A DNA stretch of 64,000 nucleotides. Source: Solicoccozyma terricola. Its lineage: Eukaryota > Basidiomycota > Tremellomycetes > Filobasidiales > Piskurozymaceae. Both the position numbers and the translations under genes were made by a program. Positions 1-10,661 of the stretch are shown here, in pieces. The notes below the pieces were generated by a model. It was not told the DNA's origin, made no database searches, and saw nothing but the letters and a program-made list of their open reading frames with translations. Each line of letters opens with the position of its first letter. Positions within the stretch are counted from its first letter, which is position 1. The stretch lies in contig BCLD01000022.1 of NCBI GenBank assembly GCA_001600875.1, positions 68,364 through 132,363 on the forward strand, written 5' to 3'.

Positions 1-392
1 GAACCAAATTCACCATGATATGTGTTCGGTGATTGTCCATGACCAAGACAATCGTCCTTGTCTGTTGTCACTTTACTTGTCCCCAAAGTTTCCCTCAGGA
101 TCGCTATCACCTTGTCGGTCTCCTGCTTGTCGGCGTATTTGGGGGTTTCGTCGTGGAGGTCAACTGAGAGCTCAATGGATGGCTTGGTTGCCGCTGACTC
201 GGCATATGCTTTAGCCCATGACAGATCAGACCATAGCTGGGAGACCGCCAAGGTCGCTATTCCGGTGAGCGCGATGATGGCCGATGTGGGAAGCCGACGG
301 GTGAAGGTAGGCTTGGAAGCGTATGGTCTCCTCGCAGATCTGGTGGAGGCAACAAGGCGGGCCAGACGGTGCGAAGAGGTTGAGCGCAGCAT
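1..392 (-). CDS. DLD1: mitochondrial D-lactate dehydrogenase-like protein, 5' part only
   Basis: An uninterrupted reading frame of 130 codons runs from an ATG at 392 down to the window edge, so only the N-terminus is present. The first 30 residues (MLRSTSSHRLARLVASTRSA...) are rich in Arg and Ser with no acidic residue, as in a mitochondrial presequence, and are followed by a hydrophobic stretch (AIIALTGIATLAVSQLW) that could be an inner-membrane anchor. Then comes a helix (KVIAILRETLG) and the segment DDCLGHGQSPNTYHGEFG, which resembles the start of the FAD-binding region of cytochrome-type D-lactate dehydrogenases (oxidation of D-lactate to pyruvate, electrons to cytochrome c). The FAD and catalytic domains lie outside the window, so another FAD-linked oxidase is possible. 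The start is the first ATG and lies 165 bp downstream of the SEC8 stop on the same strand. Confidence 0.6.
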   Translation of the reverse strand, partial: MLRSTSSHRLARLVASTRSARRPYASKPTFTRRLPTSAIIALTGIATLAVSQLWSDLSWAKAYAESAATKPSIELSVDLHDETPKYADKQETDKVIAILRETLGTSKVTTDKDDCLGHGQSPNTYHGEFG

Positions 393-557
393 GATGTGTG
401 TGGGTAAGATGATGACGGGCAAGTGAGCAGAATGCCATCGCCCGTTGAAACACGCAAAAGGGTTGGGAACGGCGATACATCTTCCTCGGGGAAAAGTAAA
501 CAAATCCGGGCCGATGCCGAGCCATGCTATACAAATTATACAAATCATTACTATACT

Positions 558-3500
558 TTATTCGAACCCCTCATGTCCCATTGCCAAGCTATGCAACTCG
601 ATCAGGTAGCCATTGTACGCATCCCTTTCCGGATCTACCTTCTCCCTCTCTGCATTGCGCGAGCTCGCTCCAGCTCCGTTGGAGAGTCGCGTGGCTGGCC
701 CACCAGCTTGATCGCTGCTAAGTCTTGTAGAGGCACGAGGATCAACTCGACATTGCAAATTGAGCATATGATTGTAGTCGTCGAACGAGAAGACTGGCTG
801 GGATGTTTGAATGAACTCGAGCATTGCCTGTGTGTGTGTGTGTGTGTGCATGAGAATAGAATAAGTCTGTCCGGGAGGTCGGACATGTCACCCGCCTACA
901 CTCACCTTCGGGCCCATTTCATACATATCCCAGTACTCTCGCGCTTTCCAAAGATCAGCATCCTCCGGACGATCAACAACGTTTCGCAACGCCTGCTGTA
1001 TCGCAAGCATGTTTCGTCGGATCTTGCTGACACCGTGCGAAGTGGCATATCGGATGGTTCTTCCGTATGTGATGAGCAGCTGGGATATGAGCTCACCCAG
1101 GCCTGAAAAGACGAAACTGTCCAGGCGACAGCCATCAGCGCTCGTTCTTATGAATTGCCCTCCCAAAGACACTTACCTCCTATGTTCATCAGGCACTGCT
1201 GTCGACACAGCGGCGTAACAGTCACTCAGGTCGAAGGTCCAGTCCGTAACGAAGGAATCTGGCTCGAAGCTATCCGCATCGATTCGGTAGTTGCCCTGAA
1301 GTAACGCCATCAGCATGTGCTGGAAGCAGCGGTGTGAGGGAATCACTCACCTTGCTCAGGGATGCGTGTAGATAAGCCATAGCACGCGTCCGGACTTCTA
1401 GTCGAATGGTGTACAGCAGCATATCGGCAAGCTGTGTGTATGTGGACAGAAGCGAGTCCAGCCGTCTGCAAGCGGTGATAAAGGGTGAACAAAAAGCGAC
1501 CCGCTTATGAAACCACATAACTGACTGGCTCATTGCGGTTGATAAGGTGAGAGGAGGCATATTTCGGCCCTCGAGAGGGTCAGAGAGCTGGAAGGGGTCA
1601 AATGGGTAAGTTGGGCGCCGCCCGCAGCGGAGGTGAGCCGAAGACTCACCGATTCTCGATGGTAACGCTCTAAACTTGGAGAAACCAATTCATCTGACAC
1701 CTCTTTCAGCTTGGTGAGTTTGCCAACAAGCCAGCGCTGATTGGACCACACGAATGCGTATCAGCTGGACTACTACTCTGATTGACTTGTGATGTACCCA
1801 CCATACTGTAGCTTATGTGAGCAAGTGTCTGGAAGTCCTTGTTCGATTTGATCAGATCAGCCTTTGTTACCACCTTGTTCTCGAGTAAAGACATTTCCAG
1901 TCGGGTCTCATGTGCGTGCATCTCGGAGTAAGGTGTAGGATCGTCAGGCTGAATCAACCGGCATAATTAAGTTGAGGTCCTTCGATTTCCGATTCTCAGA
2001 GCACTCACGTCTCGCTTCATCAACGCCTCGAGGCAGACAACGATCTCTTCACGTTGTGCCCAGTTGGTTGACAATGACAGCAGGCTACCGTCCTTGTTAC
2101 TGCTCGAAATAACCAGGTCTGTGAAGTAAATGTCAGCGTTCAACAGTCAAGCGAATCTTTCAAAACGACTCACCTCGATAGCAGGAGCTACATCTCTGGT
2201 AATACCGTATGATAACACCGATGATAAGTCGACTGTAATCTTCTTTGTTGAATGGCGTGGTAGTCAACATGATGCATAAGTTGCTGATGATGTTCATAAC
2301 CTGGGTGCAGGACTACGAGAGAGATCTTCGTCATTCTTAATTGCCTATTTCCTTGGAGAAGTATTTACCTTGACCACCGGATATGGTGACAGTTCTCCAG
2401 AAAGGCGGTCGACCTCGAAAGCGTCCGCTCCTAATTGCGTAATTGCGACGATCAGCAAGTACAGATTGATGAAGCGGGGTCGACTCAAACTTACCATTGA
2501 CCGCCACCTGGAACAGAGAAGTACCCTTTTCTTCTAACCGTGGTAGATATACCTTGGTTATAAAGTCATTCAGGAAGGTACCATAGATCTCTGGGCCTTC
2601 CAGGATACTCGAAGGAATTGCTTGTTTTGCCGTCGAGACAAACGCGATGAATGGTCGGAAGATGATGCAAACATTGAAAGGATTGGCGTGTACGAGAAGC
2701 CGATGCTTCTCTGCAGAATTCAGACGATCCTCTGCACCCTTTCCAAATGCAGCAGAGCCAGGGATGGATAATTCTCCAGAGGTATTCAACACCAGGCCAG
2801 GTACCGACAGCTTCAATGTCTTGTTGAGCTCCTCGTCGTAGACGCTGAGGTCTTTGCTGACCGATTTGTTGTCTGTGTCGGCGAACTTGAAAACGATCTA
2901 TGACAGCCTCAAATGCTTAGCATGCCAGGGGCCTGACATGACGTCCCACAGAACTCACCCTACTCCGATCTCTTGCCACTTTTCCCTCTTTCAACACCTC
3001 TGCAATAGATGCGATAGGTGTTCGCGTCACAGACGATCCCTGTTCCTGGTCAGTGAGATATGCCAGCAACAAGCGTCGTATCCCGGTCTGTATTGGTCTC
3101 CATACTTCCACGATAGGCAAAGCGTATAATGTCGTTGGTTTAGAATTGACGGGCGCATATTCCCGACGCTGCGCTCAGATGTTCGTCAGTGGTTTGCAGC
3201 GTGCGTCACGGGCTCCACGCACCGATGATATTCGGTTGACGACCTCAAAAACTACTCTGTGACCCTCGATGACAGCGTTCAGCTTTGAAAACACTGTCCA
3301 AAACAGATCCCTCAATGTCTCCGCTTCGGAAGGAGTGCCGGCTGTCTCGAGACCAGACAGGAGTAGAGCAGTGTCCGTGAGGTTAAAGCCGCTTGAAGCA
3401 TCCATGAGCATGGATGAAGGTCGAGACTCTCCGTTAATCACCTCAGTTCCGTAGGCAATGAGCGTCGCGCTCTGAGGTCGACCTTGCTTGTATTGGGACT

Positions 3501-5451
3501 CCATTTGTCGAAGGTCGCGCCTGTAATCGATAGGTTATGAGAATGGATCACCATGCAGTCGTAATGGGACACATACCTCTCTTCTACCTCATCGATCACC
3601 GACTCTACCATTGCATGTAGCTCTCCGGCCATTTTTTGAGCTATTACCTCGATCGCATAGGACAACTGGCCAAGGGCAGCCAGGCTCTCCAGTAGCATCT
3701 CCATGTATCCAAAGGAGTCCGCCTCGACCGAGAAAGACTGGCCTTTGGAGTTGTCTGCGGCGGCAACACCATTGAGCGAACCGATCGAAGCAGCTGCGTT
3801 CATGCCGTGAGAGGAGCCACCCCGTCTGTGGGTCGTGTACTGTGTCGCTGGTATCGTAGCCAGCTCTTCGTCAACGATATCAAGCATGGGATCGCGAGAT
3901 GGTTTCAAAGACAGTTGATAAAGATAGCGAGATAATCGAGATGTGGATTTATCCTTATGCGTTTCGACCTCGGTGGTCTCGATTGCGTCCGATTCCAAGT
4001 CGTATCTGGGGGTCAAGACTAAAACGTTATGTCAGCCTTCGCCGTTCGTTGAAACGGACCCGGGGTATCAGATATTCACTTTCTGTTTGCCCGGGCTGAT
4101 ATGGCACCCATCTCGAGTCACAATAGAAGCTTTTTAAGTACAGGTGGCTGTGCAGCTCCTCTATCAGAATATCGGTGAGGGCCTATAAATTCATTCGTCA
4201 GTGCAGAACCGTATTCCAGAACATGTTCTACCCACCTGCCGTTGGGCCGTTAGATAGGCTCTCAAATCCGTTAACGCTCCGATTTCCCTCATGTCTTCCT
4301 TGTTGATGCTCTTGAGACTACGAATGAGAACATGACTAGCTTGAAGGAATCGTTTGTCGCCGATCATTGACTCTAGCTTATCTGGAACTTGTTTAAGGTT
4401 TTCGCTGTTGTGCAGTTCGAGGGGTCAGTCGGAGCAGATTGCGAACAGCGGTGTTCGACCGCACTCACATGGCATCCAACATCTTCAACATGTCCCTCAC
4501 GACCCTTTCCCTACTCCAAGTTAATCCCATGTCCAGTTTCTTTCCTCCTCCATCGCCATCACCGCTAAGTAGACCCCTACTACCTATCAATAGCTTCTTG
4601 GTATCTTTTACCAAAGCCTGTGCTCTGCCAAGAGCCTCGCTCAGTCTCGCGTGCTCGGGAAGGGACGACGCATATGTCTCGTAATGATTTTGTACGGCAC
4701 TCTGTAGAGCGTTAGATAGGCGGGCGTGAAGTGCGAGGAAGTCGCCAAGAGGAGGATGGGATGTCCGAGTTGTAGATGAGGAGAGCAGTGAGAGAGCAAG
4801 AGAGGTGGGCGCAAAGTCTGACTGCAAGACGAAAGGCCAATTCCTCTGTATGTTGCGCAGGACGGAATCGACATCTCCAAACTCTCCATTGCCGACCCCA
4901 ATGAGCAGCTCCTCTTCCCTCCCTTCTCTCGTCTGTTTGACCCTTCTCTCCTCCTTGACTGGTTTCTTCTCACTAACTCTTGCAAACATATCAACCACAT
5001 TCCTTAGTTTCCCTTCCCTCCCTTCTTGTTCCCTCTGTATTTCCATCATCCTCGATCTCTGCGTTCGTTCTGTATCCCATGCAAATGCATCACCTTCGCG
5101 CCCAACGGGTGGAGAGGCCATCTCCATCGGCGAAGGGGGTATTTCATCATCGACCGAGTTGTTGCGGTATGTGCGAGGTGCTGATCGACTCGATTCTTCC
5201 CGGTATCCTTCAACAGCCCCAGGTGGATTGGGAGCCCTCCTAATTGACCTCGCAGGCCTCATGGGACTTCCCCTAGTCGGAGCATCACCGGATGGCCTTC
5301 GAAGCCCTTCTCCTAGTGCTACATTGTTTCCCAAAGGTGATCCCGTAGACGGATATGACCGCTGAGGTGATTGATATGGTTGGGGAGCGGAGATCTTGAG
5401 CTTCGAGGAGCCTGACCCGTTTTGGGAAGAGTTGGAGGGGACTCGGGACAT
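558..5451 (-). CDS. SEC8: exocyst complex subunit Sec8 (EXOC4)
   Basis: Sec8 is a core subunit of the octameric exocyst, which tethers secretory vesicles to the plasma membrane at sites of growth and septation. The first large exon (start ATG 5451, to about 4465) has a Pro/Ser-rich N-terminus of roughly 170 residues and then the Sec8 signature region: NIQRNWPFVLQSDFAPTSLA, followed by helices with HYETYASSLPEH and a segment equivalent to the family's 'SR..L' and 'ML..LD' stretches. Further exons continue through about 3500-4300, 2340-2840 and 1800-1270. The C-terminal exon (about 558-827) contains SFDDYNHMLNLQCRV, matching the end of fungal Sec8. Many short introns break the gene; a (TG)n run at 827-848 lies in the last intron. 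The protein would be roughly 1,100-1,200 residues, as usual for the family. Internal exon borders were not all resolved. Confidence 0.85.
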
Positions 5452-5848
5452 TCTAGGCAGTGGTGGGTCGCGTAGAGACGGTCCGGCTGAGAGTATATAT
5501 TCAGAAATGGGAGATTGGCGGATTGGGGGATGACGATTGGGATAACTCGTGATATGCAGCTCCCTGGCGAGTGGTTTCTAGGAGAATTTGACCGACAGTA
5601 GGTAAGAGGACTTGCTGACTGTCATACTGGCTTCCTGTAGTGCTGTACTGTCCCTCGGCGTCGTTGTTGTGCACCTTTATGGCATGATGTCTGTGGTCGA
5701 TGCCGTCTGGGCTGGTTCCCAACTCTCATCCATCGATATTCCGCGGTGCGCACCCTCCAGTTACTCAAGTTACTCAAGTTAGTCACTCAGGCCCGTAACA
5801 AGACTCCTATTTTACAATTCTCCTTATTCGAACTCCTCTCTACCGTCG
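5452..5848. other. intergenic gap between SEC8 start and SYP1 stop
   Basis: This 397-bp stretch is the upstream region of SEC8 (both neighbours are on the minus strand). It contains a 73-codon minus-strand frame (5501-5722) with no recognisable domain, which I treat as leader or noise. A direct repeat, AGTTACTCAAGTTACTCAAG, lies around 5760-5780. No RNA gene or mobile element is visible. Confidence 0.4.
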
Positions 5849-8827
5849 TCATGCAGGCTCAGCAACATACTTCCCGCTTACCACCGCTTTGTTAACCTGC
5901 TCGAACCGCCATGCCTCCCCCCTGCTAGTCTCGGTGTCAGATGTGGGCTCCACCACTGAAATGCCCAAACCACTCGAGAGGCAACCTTCAACTCGCCACC
6001 GCAGAGTGACGCCTTCCGGGACGCCCACACCATCCATCAAGAACCGAGCAGCTATTTTGCCTGATCCACCGAAGGAAAGGTCGTCGGCTTTCCATGTCAT
6101 ACGACGGGATTCAGGGGACCAAATCCCGCCTGGCGGTTTCGCTTGGACAGATGTGACCCCAGCGCCACCACCCAGCCCGGCAATGATTGTGAGATCCGTG
6201 ATCTTCCCCTCTGATCCCTGTAGCGATTTGGCTTGCCCGGAAAGTCGGCTATCATCCGGTGCACTATAGGCCAACAGCAACCGCGTTTCATTCTCCATCG
6301 CTTTCCATTGGGCGTTGACCTCGATCGGAGCAAAACCTTGCGCTCTGCCTTCGCCTACGTGGAGCTGGTATTTAAACAGCACCGGTTGTTTCCCGGCCGA
6401 GGCAGTAACCTGAGAGAGGACCTCCGCGTTGAGTAAATACTCTCCTGGCCGATCAGGTACTTGCGCGAGGTATTTCGGATTAGGTGCGACTTTTTCCAGC
6501 TGCTCGAACTGATCGAGTCGGATGTGGATAGTGTCTGGTGATGCACTTCCAGCCGCAAACTTGGAGACGTCCCGGAGGCTCATGGTAATGTCGCCCGTAA
6601 CCATGGCACGGGACACGACACCACCTCGAGTAAGTACGTTGACAGTCTCAGTGATGGATGCGCGAAGTCCAGATCCAGCAGTCGGCGGAGGGTGTCCGTC
6701 GAATGGATTGTTGGATGACGTAGTGGACATTGCCGAAGCCTGTCTATTCATCCCGCCGCCGAATGGACTGGAAGAGAAAGCGGAGGCTGCGGTGGCCTGA
6801 CCAGCTGAGGTAGAGCCGCCATGGGAAACATCGGAAGTTGGCGACTCGACCACGGCGCCAGGTGAGTCGGAGCGCTGGTGCGTGCCGTCTGTTTGAGTGC
6901 CCTTCAATTTCAGAGCCTGAGCAAGTGGTACATCATCTGAAACGGCTTGAAAAGTTGAATTTCGGACATCACGACGTCCCCGCATTGTCGTTCTTCGTCC
7001 TACGGCACTACCGCCGGATGGTGGAGCAGCCAATAATGTTGACTGCACCTTGGCCAAAGCTGCCTGTCTTTCCGCCTCGTTCTCTTGGATTGGTAACGGC
7101 GCCATGGCCAGGTTGTACTTACCGGCGCTGGTAGTCGAGGGTGCGGCGGACATGGGAGGAAGAGCCGACACTGAGTCACTTTCGTCGTTGTCGTCGTCCA
7201 TAAGATTGCGGGGCACGGCTTCGGATCGTTCCCATGGCGCTTGCTCTCGGTTGGCGGGTGGGACGGAGAAACCCTCGGCATCAACGTTGGCGGTGGCCTG
7301 GTGTGAGGTGTATGCAGTCAGACATCGAGGCGAAGGTGTCTGATTTCTCACACTCACTCCTGGTGTGTCAGTTGCCGCTGTACTCGATCTTCCAAGCTCA
7401 CTCGGCCGTTGTATCGTATCATGACCGTCCCCAACCGGCCCTCTAGGTTCGGTCAATGTTTCAAACGTGCCAGCACCTGCTCCAGTCCTATTGCTACTCT
7501 TCATGGTGGCATTTGTATCCGTTCGATCTCTACCGCCTAGGAAAGCACCGGACGAACTGCCCATGATGGAGTTCTTGCGGCCGAATTTGGACTTTAGGGT
7601 GGATGTGAGAGAAGTGTTTTGAGGGAGGTTGGTGAATGACCCGTTGTCCTGGGATGTAACAGTGCCATTCCGTGCAGGAGAACCTGCGAATGATGAAGGT
7701 GCGTTGTCTGACGACATGGTCTGACGGCGGGAACCTGGTGACCAGTGATGTGAGTAATCCATGGCACATCATTGACTTGAAATCGCTCACTCGGCGTCAT
7801 CGAAGAAGCCTGTGCTCTTCCTGCAGTACTACCGCCCATCCTCCTTGCCACCTCCTGCACATCCCTCTCCACCTCCCAACCCAGCAGAACATTCATTCCT
7901 CTCTCACTCCCCTCCAAAACTCCTCTACCAAGGTCGGACCTCACAGTCTCCCATTTCACCAAAGTCTCCTTCAGTCGATCGAGACGAGCTGCTTCGAGTT
8001 GTTGATAGGCGGTGTATATGGTTGGAGTCTGGATTTCGAGATCCGACGTCAAAGACGAGAGTTCAGATTGAGCTGCGGTCAGTTTTGGTCCACCCTTCTT
8101 TTGGGCCTGTAGGAGAAAGGTGGGGGGAGTCATGGGTTCAACGAAGGTTGTAAACGATATGGGCGCATCAGAGTCTATTTATTGATTAAAGTTTCTTCTT
8201 ACCTTGTCGGCCTTTGTCCTTGCACTGTCCCAGGCTTTGACGACTTTATCAACATTCCCGTCCATCACTCCTACTCTGTTCCATAGAGAGATTTTACTGT
8301 GCATGTCTCGGACGGGGGGTAGGATATCCGAAGATAGAGAGTTTGAGAAGGAAGTATGCAATGCGCAAGTCTAAGATTGCGCCGCCATGTTGGTCAACTC
8401 GGACGTGCCAGTTGTCATGACAAGCCTCACACCCTCACCTCATTCAACTCTTTCAACACCATCTCCCAGCATTGACCTTCCCCTCCAGAAGCCTTCCCGT
8501 CCCCTGTCCCGGTACCAACTGGGATTGAACCCTTCTCCTCGACCTTTCTACCCAACTTGGCGAGCTTCTCCACATATTCGATCTCTATAGCTGCTCGTTT
8601 GTCGAATAGATCGGAGAGGGAGTCGTTGAACTGGAGTGATTTCTGGAGACGAGTGCGGAGGGTCTGAAGGGTTGTTTTGGGTGGGAGAGACTGATTGGAA
8701 GGGGATTACACATGGTGTTGGAAGCATGATCGCTGTGTTGCGGGAGCAGGACCAGCGACAGGGGACTTACGGCGAACGCGGTGGCCCACACCTCGTCTGC
8801 GGGCTGGCCATTGGGACGAGCCGACAT
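5849..8827 (-). CDS. SYP1: muniscin Syp1/FCHo: F-BAR plus mu-homology domain endocytic adaptor
   Basis: Muniscins bind curved plasma membrane through an F-BAR domain and cargo or adaptors through a mu-homology domain, and they act very early in clathrin endocytosis. The start ATG at 8827 opens MSARPNGQPADEVWATAF. The next exon reads LQKSLQFNDSLSDLFDKRAA followed by IEIEYVEKLAKLGRK, the classic FCH/F-BAR opening. Exons at about 8180-8360 and 7760-8130 continue the coiled F-BAR helices (AAQSELSSLTSDLEIQTPTI). The large exon 5849-7762 has a long Ser/Pro/Thr-rich linker (NTSLTSTLKSKFGRKNS is a basic patch) and ends with a beta-rich domain of about 265 residues starting at TETVNVLTRGGVVSRAMVTG and including LFKYQLHV, the fungal muniscin mu-homology domain. 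It shares the 8828-9100 upstream region with divergent MAD2. Confidence 0.85.
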
Positions 8828-9100
8828 GATGAGAGGTGGCTGGGAATGTGGGAATGTGGGAATGTGGGAAGACGGGGGATACGGGGGATACGGGGGCTAG
8901 GGTGCTCGAGTTGACCCATCTAGGTGAGTTGTCTTGCGCGGTGACTCATGTGAATATATTCTGCCGATTTATTGAAATGGGAGGACGGGATTATCGCGCC
9001 CCCAGCCAGCGTTTCATCGTCCACCCCCATGTTGACCGACAGTCTACCACAGGACATCGTCGCAGACCATCCCACAAACAGCAGCAATCACAGAGTAGCC
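8828..9100. promoter_or_regulatory. bidirectional promoter region of SYP1 and MAD2, with minisatellite
   Basis: SYP1 (-) and MAD2 (+) start codons are 273 bp apart, so they must share upstream DNA. Around 8838-8897 there is a short tandem array: three copies of a GGGAATGT unit followed by three copies of a GGGGGATAC unit. No TATA box could be assigned with confidence. Confidence 0.5.
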
Positions 9101-10568
9101 ATGGCCACCCGCTTAAGAACAAACCAGGCCATCTCCCTCAAGGGCTCCACAAAGGTCAGTCGCCAGGTCTGCAGGCTCGGCACAATGTCCAGCTGCTCGC
9201 TAACACTTGTCCCCCCCCCCCCCGCCCCATATACACCCACCAGATGGTCGTTGAATTCTTCGAATACTCTGTCAACTCCATCCTTTACCAACGATCCATA
9301 TACCCACCTGAGGAGTTCAGGATGGTCAAAAAGTATGGCTTGCCCATGTTGATAACGAGCGATAAAGAGTTGGAGGGGTATTTGAAGGAGATTCTGAAGC
9401 AGGTGCAGGGTGAGTGCGAGCGAGCACCGAGTGCAGCGAGAAATATACTCTTGCCGCGAGCGAAACGAACGATACCAAGCTCATTGACGTCCACGAGCGA
9501 AGCGAGGAGTAGTACTATCACTCTATGCGACCGATACTACTCTCGCGGTTGCCGGGAGCATGACAAACCTCACCCATACTGCCTTCCGCAAGCTCAGCGA
9601 CGATCACTCTCACGTCCTTCCGGGGTCGTGGTGATAGGGAATCAAAAGAAGTGTTGCTTACGTGCGCTGGTGGAAAGAACTCCACGCCCAATATTGACTA
9701 GCTGCATAGCCAGCTCGTCACAAGCACGTAAAGGCTGCTCGCGGACTTGCTTCTGTGAACGTCAGAAATCATGATGTCAGGTCTTATTGAACCGCCGGCA
9801 ACGAGTCGTCTCCCCGAGCGAGAGAACACTCCGTCGTTTTCAATTCAACGTAGACATGCGCTGACAACTCTCTGTGTATCTCGCTTTTGCAACATAGACT
9901 GGCTGCTCACTGCGACGATCAACCGCCTCGTGTTGGCGATCACATCGAAAGAAACTCGTGAGACATTGGAGAGATGGCAATTCGATATCGTCCAAGAGAA
10001 GGAAGATGGGAGTGATGGGGAGGGAAGTTCTGAAACGGCGGAAGGACAAGGTACGTCTATGACTGGCTTATTCCAGTCCCGATATCATCGTTAATGTCAA
10101 ACCCGCATACAGCCCCTGCAAAGCCAACAAAGAAGCCCAAGGAAAAGACGGAGAAGGAAGTTCAAGCCGAGATCAGAGATATCATGAAGCAAATCACAGC
10201 AAGCGTCACCTTCTTGCCAATGTTGGAAGAGCCATGTACGTCATCTCCTGCATGTTCAGTTGGGCGGCATGTACCACGACCGACACTCACCACCCTCACC
10301 GGTGCTTTTGCGCATCACCTAGGCACATTCACCCTCCTCGCTTACACCTCAACGGCCGATCCTCTCGCACTACCTGAGAAATGGAACGACGCAGACCCAC
10401 ATCTCATCGACAAAGGCAAAGTCGAGCAGGTGAGATTGCGAAGCTTCAGTACGAACGTGCACAAATTGGAGGTGAGTGTGCAGCCCAGTTTCCCGGCCGA
10501 TGGAACTCTGATGTGTTTCCCCAATGTGCATTTCACAGGCAATGGTGGCGTATAAAGTTGGAGAGTGA
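9101..10568 (+). CDS. MAD2: spindle assembly checkpoint HORMA protein Mad2
   Basis: Mad2 binds Cdc20 at unattached kinetochores and blocks the anaphase-promoting complex. I can place all six exons: 9101-9154, 9244-9409, 9898-10050, 10113-10235, 10323-10471 and 10539-10568, giving 224 residues with every junction in frame (human Mad2 has 205). The HORMA domain fills the protein: ISLKGSTK, FFEYSVNSILYQRSIYP, VKKYGLPMLITSD, ETLERWQFDI, IRDIMKQITASVTFLPMLEE, LPEKWNDADP, EQVRLRSFSTNVHKLE and the C-terminal safety-belt end MVAYKVGE. An acidic and Lys-rich insertion (EKEDGSDGEGSS...KPTKKPKEK) follows the WQFDI strand. The short start at 9101 was chosen over an upstream in-frame start because family members begin just before ISLKGS. 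Intron 3 is unusually long (488 nt). The stop is 93 bp from the convergent DHHC gene. Confidence 0.93.
9410..9897 (+). other. unusually long intron 3 of MAD2
   Basis: This 488-nt intron has canonical GTGAGT and ATAG ends and joins CAG-G to AC-TGG (Q-D-W), exactly as HORMA homology demands. It is 5-8 times longer than most other introns in the window. It contains several CGAGCG/GAGCGA-type repeats (for example CGAGCGAAGCGAGG near 9493) and short open frames without a recognisable domain. Confidence 0.8.
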
Positions 10569-10661
10569 TCGGTAATTGTAGACGTGGTTTCGGTGGATGC
10601 GTGACCGACCTGTGATATAGTCTGTGTAACATCTATGACGACCTGTGATGACCCTACTACC

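Noticed and set aside
5501..5722. 73-codon minus-strand frame upstream of SEC8
   Set aside because: Short, no recognisable domain, and fits as leader sequence.
9410..9897. C/D-box snoRNA in the MAD2 intron
   Set aside because: An ATGATGTC and a later CTGA exist (9770-9865), but the C box is imperfect and no terminal stem is seen.
10344..10632. Minus-strand frames 10342-10632 and 10370-10675 as exons of the DHHC gene
   Set aside because: The DHHC gene has a clean stop at 10662 and these frames are antisense to MAD2 exon 5.
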